From contig CAJJDP010000028.1 in NCBI GenBank assembly GCA_905182995.1, forward strand, positions 186,001-250,000: a DNA stretch of 64,000 nucleotides, in the 5' to 3' direction. Shown here piece by piece: positions 60,201 to 64,000 of this stretch. The notes under the pieces were generated by a model. It did not search any database. It was not told the origin of the DNA and worked only from the letters and a program-made list of their open reading frames with translations. The DNA comes from Paramecium octaurelia (lineage: Eukaryota; Ciliophora; Oligohymenophorea; Peniculida; Parameciidae). Every line of letters begins with the position of its first letter. Within the stretch, counting starts at the first letter, position 1. Made by a program: the position numbers and the translations under genes.

Positions 60201-63107
60201 AGATGGCCTTGATAATACACATAACTCATAATATGAATTGCATTATGAAAATGATGAGACAGTCACTCCAAGATGAGTATTTGCATTTGCACATGATCTT
60301 TCTACACAGGAAGATCCACTGTAGATACAAAATTAAGCAGGCGCAGCTCCTTAAAATGTAGTTGTATAAACAACTTTTTTTGTATTGCAATCATTTTAAG
60401 CAGTACCGGTACAGACATCATTTTCGCAATTATTGGAAGCAGTTGTACTTGCTTTGCATAAACCTCCTTGAGAAGTGATAATAGTAGGACATGAAGCAGT
60501 GCTTGATTTACCAAATGCAGCACAGCTAGTTCCAGGATCACACATTGCAACGTCATTTACCTTACCAAAATGGCATGTAGGATGATAATCTTAACAATTT
60601 TTTTCAGTAGTTGGAGAAGAAACATTTGAGCATAGAGCAATCTCACACACAGAACCATCTGATTTCCTGGCACAATTAGATTTATGATCTGTGCAAGTCT
60701 TCTGATCTGCTGGATTTGCAATCTAACTACATGCTCTATCACTACAATTAGTACCGGTTGTCCAATAACATTTTTCACCACTTGAATTGACTAGATCCTT
60801 ACAAGCAGCCACAGAACCTCCAGTATAAGTACTACAATTTCCTAATGCAACACACGCATTATTAATAAAGACGCATTTATTTGGTAAGACTGTATCACAA
60901 CTAGCCTAATTAGTTGCCCCAGTGATACCAGCACATGTAACTTCGGCAGTACAAGCTTCTCTTTTGGCACATCCTTTTGATAAGGCAGCACAACCTGTTT
61001 AATTCAAATCTGTATAAGCATCACAATTCTAAGTACTTACAACACATCCATTTCCTTTTGTTACACATCCCTTCAAAAATTTATCACATAAGTCATCAGT
61101 TGTATAGCTAGTATCAGCATCAGTACAAGCTTTATCTACACAATTAGATCCACTTTTCCACCAACAAGGTTTTGTTTTATTATTACCTGTGAACTTGCCA
61201 CAAATATCTGTGCTTGTTCCAGGGTAGGAAGAGCAGGCTGCACTAGCTGCTATACATCCAGTTCCTTTTGTTAAACAAGTTGCATTAAATGATTTACAGG
61301 CATCATCTGTGGTAGCATCAGTATTATCTGTACATACAGGATCAACACATGCAGTAGTATCAGTAGCACTATTAGTATTGGTACATTTAATTGTGAATCC
61401 TTCACATGTAGCTTTAGTTCCAGAATAACTACTACAAGAGGCATTTGAAGCAACACAACCTGTTTTCTTAGTCAAGCAACCCTTTAAGAATGTATCACAT
61501 TGAGAATCTGTATTATATGTGTTAGGTGCGTGATCACAGGTTCTAGCAATGCAACTACCACCCACCCACCAGCAAGTATTAGAATTTTATAAAGCCACAG
61601 TTTTGCATAAAATCTCAGATTTGAGATCAGAACAAGCTCCATTTGTTACACATTAGGGTTTCCATTGACATGCAGATTTGCCATCACATTAACTGCTATT
61701 TAATAGAGTACTACAGGCACCAGCATCCATACAACCTCCAGTTCCAGTAGCAATGCACCCAGTTTGATACGTTGAGCAATCCTCGTTTGTTGTTAGAGCA
61801 TTAGGAGCATCTGAACATTTCTTTGGGAAGCAACTGGCACTACTAGCTCCTCCAGCACACTTGCCATCAGTTCCTATGTATCCATCGCAACTTGTGGCAT
61901 CTCCAGTATAAGAAGAACAAGTTGATAAAGAGGAGGTACAACCCTTGCCTGTCGTTTTGCAACCCGTTTGATAGTCATCACATTTAGCATCTGAGTTTAA
62001 TGAAGTATCTGCATCCTTGCAAACTTTGGGAGAGCAGGCAGCTTCTGCATCTGAGGCTCCCTTGCATTTACCATCTGACCCAATATACCCATCACAAGTT
62101 GTCGAAGTGCCTTTATATGAAGAACATGCTCCTCTTGAAGTGGTACATCCTTTACCAGTTGTCACACAACCACTCTTATATTTACCACAATCATCATCAG
62201 TTATGTGTGTCTCTGGAGCATCTTTGCATTCCACGACACTGCATGTCTTGCCTTCAGCCACTCCTTTGCATTTACCATCTGAGCCTTTCTTATTTGCACA
62301 TACTACGTCATCTCCTGTTTAAGTAGAGCAGGATCCTAAAGGCGACTTTACACATCCGTAACCATTTGTGACACAACCAATCTAGTACTTAGCACATGCA
62401 GTATCTGTTGTATAGGTTGTATCTGCATCTGAGCATGATTTCACTACGCACTTATCTTTTCCATCCACTCCTTTACAATAACCATCAGATCCCTTCAATC
62501 CCTCACATGATTCAACATCTCCAGTATAGGTAGAGCATTGTCCCAAAGCACTAATACATCCCTTTCCAGTTGTTACGCAACCCTTGATAAAGTTATTGCA
62601 TTGTGCATCCGTATTAAATTTTACATCAGCTTCAGTACATTTCTGTTCTCTACAAGATGTATCCCAAACACAAGTGCCTGATCCTCCGCTGCTGCCCTTC
62701 CCTGCACAATCTTCTGCGGTTTTATAAGTTGTACAAGTTCCAGGATCAACACAAAATGCTTGTCCATCTGAATTACATTAGTTTGATATTGCTTGGCATT
62801 CCGCATCAGTGGCACCCTTATAAGCTGAACAACCAGCAAATATTTAACAAACAGAGTCTAAATAAGCACAGCCTTTGGTTTTTGCACAAGCGCTAGCATC
62901 AGTTATGAGTCCACAATATCCTTCAGCAGAAGTGCTTCCAGAATCTGTTTTAGAACAGAGAGAAGTTGTTGTAGACCAATTGCATCCTTATTTGGCCTTA
63001 CAATCGGCTTGAGAGAGAAGTTTCTCGCAATTACATTAATCGGAGACTGCAACATCTGATGTAGAAGCAGTCAAAAGTAAAATACCTAATGTTATCAAAA
63101 TCTTCAT
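57216..63107 (-). CDS. GPI-anchored variable surface antigen (Paramecium immobilization-antigen family)
   Basis: One uninterrupted frame of 1,964 codons, about a tenth of the window. It starts with a signal peptide (MKILITLGILLLTASTSDVA) and ends in a hydrophobic tail to the stop (YLYVLPILISLSF), the GPI-attachment pattern. In between are many cysteine-periodic modules with C-x(5-8)-C spacing and recurring blocks such as GCVTTGKGC, CSSYTG and CWWKSGSNCVDKAC, matching the PSA repeat family. The absence of introns, high Thr/Ser/Gly/Cys content and higher GC than neighbours are typical of i-antigens, which coat the cell and are expressed one at a time. No in-frame TGA was seen, so it may be functional; serotype cannot be named. 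Confidence 0.93.
61690..62620 (-). repeat. Tandem ~205-bp modules inside the surface antigen gene
   Basis: About five diverged copies repeat every ~205 bp, each encoding a block with GCVTTGKGC-like and DGYIG(S/T)DGKC-like motifs. The copies differ at many bases but keep the cysteine positions, so they are old internal duplications rather than recent ones. Confidence 0.7.
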
Positions 63108-64000
63108 TTGATTTAGTAAATAAATAATGAAAGAAGGGTGCAAACTATTCTCCTTTTGAACCTTAGCTAGACTTAACCTTTTTTTATAGAATTTGGTTCA
63201 CTAGTATTTTATGGAACATCTACCTTATAGGTTTGTCTTTCAATACTTTTGGACAATATAATATACAATTGGATATTTTATAATAAAGATGAAGAAATGT
63301 ACTACTTTTGAGAGTAATATTTTGGCTAATGTTCAACTCGATATGTGGGAATATTTCTACTTATCCTAAAAGTAATTGTTTAAGATTCTATAATGTACGA
63401 CGTTAAATTCTATTTCCATCTCTAAATTTAACTCATTTTTAATCTCATAGATATACATACTTCTCAGTTAACACTGCATGAAGATTTTTAGAATTAGAAT
63501 TCAATGATTAAAATTCTTTATTTTTTTATCTTGTTCTATTTGAAAACCTGTAATTGGACTAGGCTTATTCTGATATGGTGTCACTTTTACACCATTCTTT
63601 TGTAACAGAAGAACCTTATAATCTTTTTATCATGGTCAATTCAAAATGAAATAATTTAAAAATGATTGATAAACATTTCCCTTCAATAATATTCACATAC
63701 AACCTAATATATTTAAAATATTAATTTGGACACTAAATTGCGCAAGCTACAAACCTTGAAAGAAAGTAAAACTAATGCAAGGGATAATTTATTTCTAAAT
63801 AATTCTTTGATAACCATAATATAAAGTTTTATTGACTCATATAAGTAAATCTATTCTAAATGAAAATCAGAATCATTTTAATAAAAGGGAAAGAGTACTA
63901 TAATTAGATAAATTACTTTCTCTAATTATATGAGAAATAAAGTCTGTCATTCTTTGTTTAAAATGATTAATTTAATTGCAATCATGCCTTGAAAATAACA
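63108..64000. promoter_or_regulatory. Upstream region of the surface antigen gene
   Basis: At least 893 bp of AT-rich, non-coding-looking DNA precedes the antigen start. Its promoter and any elements for mutually exclusive expression should be here, but I recognise no motif. Open frames are short and low complexity. Confidence 0.4.

Noticed and set aside
57602-62896. Many open frames of 60-108 codons on both strands
   Set aside because: All lie within the surface antigen gene in other frames or antisense; the antigen frame is continuous over 1,964 codons.
1-64000. Transposons, retroelements, CRISPR arrays, rRNA, telomere repeats
   Set aside because: I saw no terminal repeats, transposase or reverse-transcriptase motifs, spaced direct repeats, rRNA sequence or C4A2/C3A3 telomere arrays.

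Overview
This window looks like macronuclear DNA of a ciliate of the Paramecium type. Reading frames are only coherent if TAA and TAG are read as glutamine and TGA is the sole stop. Nearly every multi-exon gene is interrupted by introns of about 20-35 nt that mostly start GTA and end TAG. The DNA is very AT-rich, genes sit tens to a few hundred bases apart, and a cysteine-periodic surface antigen gene of the Paramecium family fills the right end. Because there is one rare stop codon, long chance open frames are common on both strands, so I accepted genes on protein similarity, intron phase and exact divisibility by three after splicing.

Left third (1-21.9 kb): an ankyrin-AGC kinase (cut by the window edge), a Hippo/MST-like kinase with SARAH tail, coiled-coil proteins, a small signal-peptide/C-terminal-membrane protein, a mitochondrial acyl carrier protein, an importin-13/transportin-3-like karyopherin, elongation factor 1 gamma, a lipid-anchored EF-hand protein, a short-chain dehydrogenase, a pseudokinase with MORN repeats, and hypothetical proteins.

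Middle (22-45 kb): a SAPS-type phosphatase regulator, U2 snRNP A', two hypothetical genes, a casein kinase 1 gene, a VPS9 Rab5-GEF, two bZIP factors, a secreted protein, a polytopic membrane protein, AP-3 sigma and a J-domain protein. A 1,356-bp block carrying most of the casein kinase gene is present twice in tandem, separated by a single N at 31064. This is probably an assembly artefact.

Right third (45-64 kb): a polycystin-2-like cation channel, a Fip1-like polyadenylation factor, a small K/Q-rich gene, the centriole cartwheel protein SAS-6, an EamA/DMT-like transporter, two coiled-coil proteins and the 1,963-residue single-exon surface antigen.

I found no mobile elements, CRISPR arrays, rRNA or convincing tRNA genes. 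Most genes are housekeeping or ciliate-typical. The least explained items are three loci with broken or unresolved frames (4.8-5.5, 15.9-16.3 and 44.0-45.3 kb), the pseudokinase-MORN and ankyrin-kinase architectures, the stopless 3n introns, and a protein with two longin-like segments.
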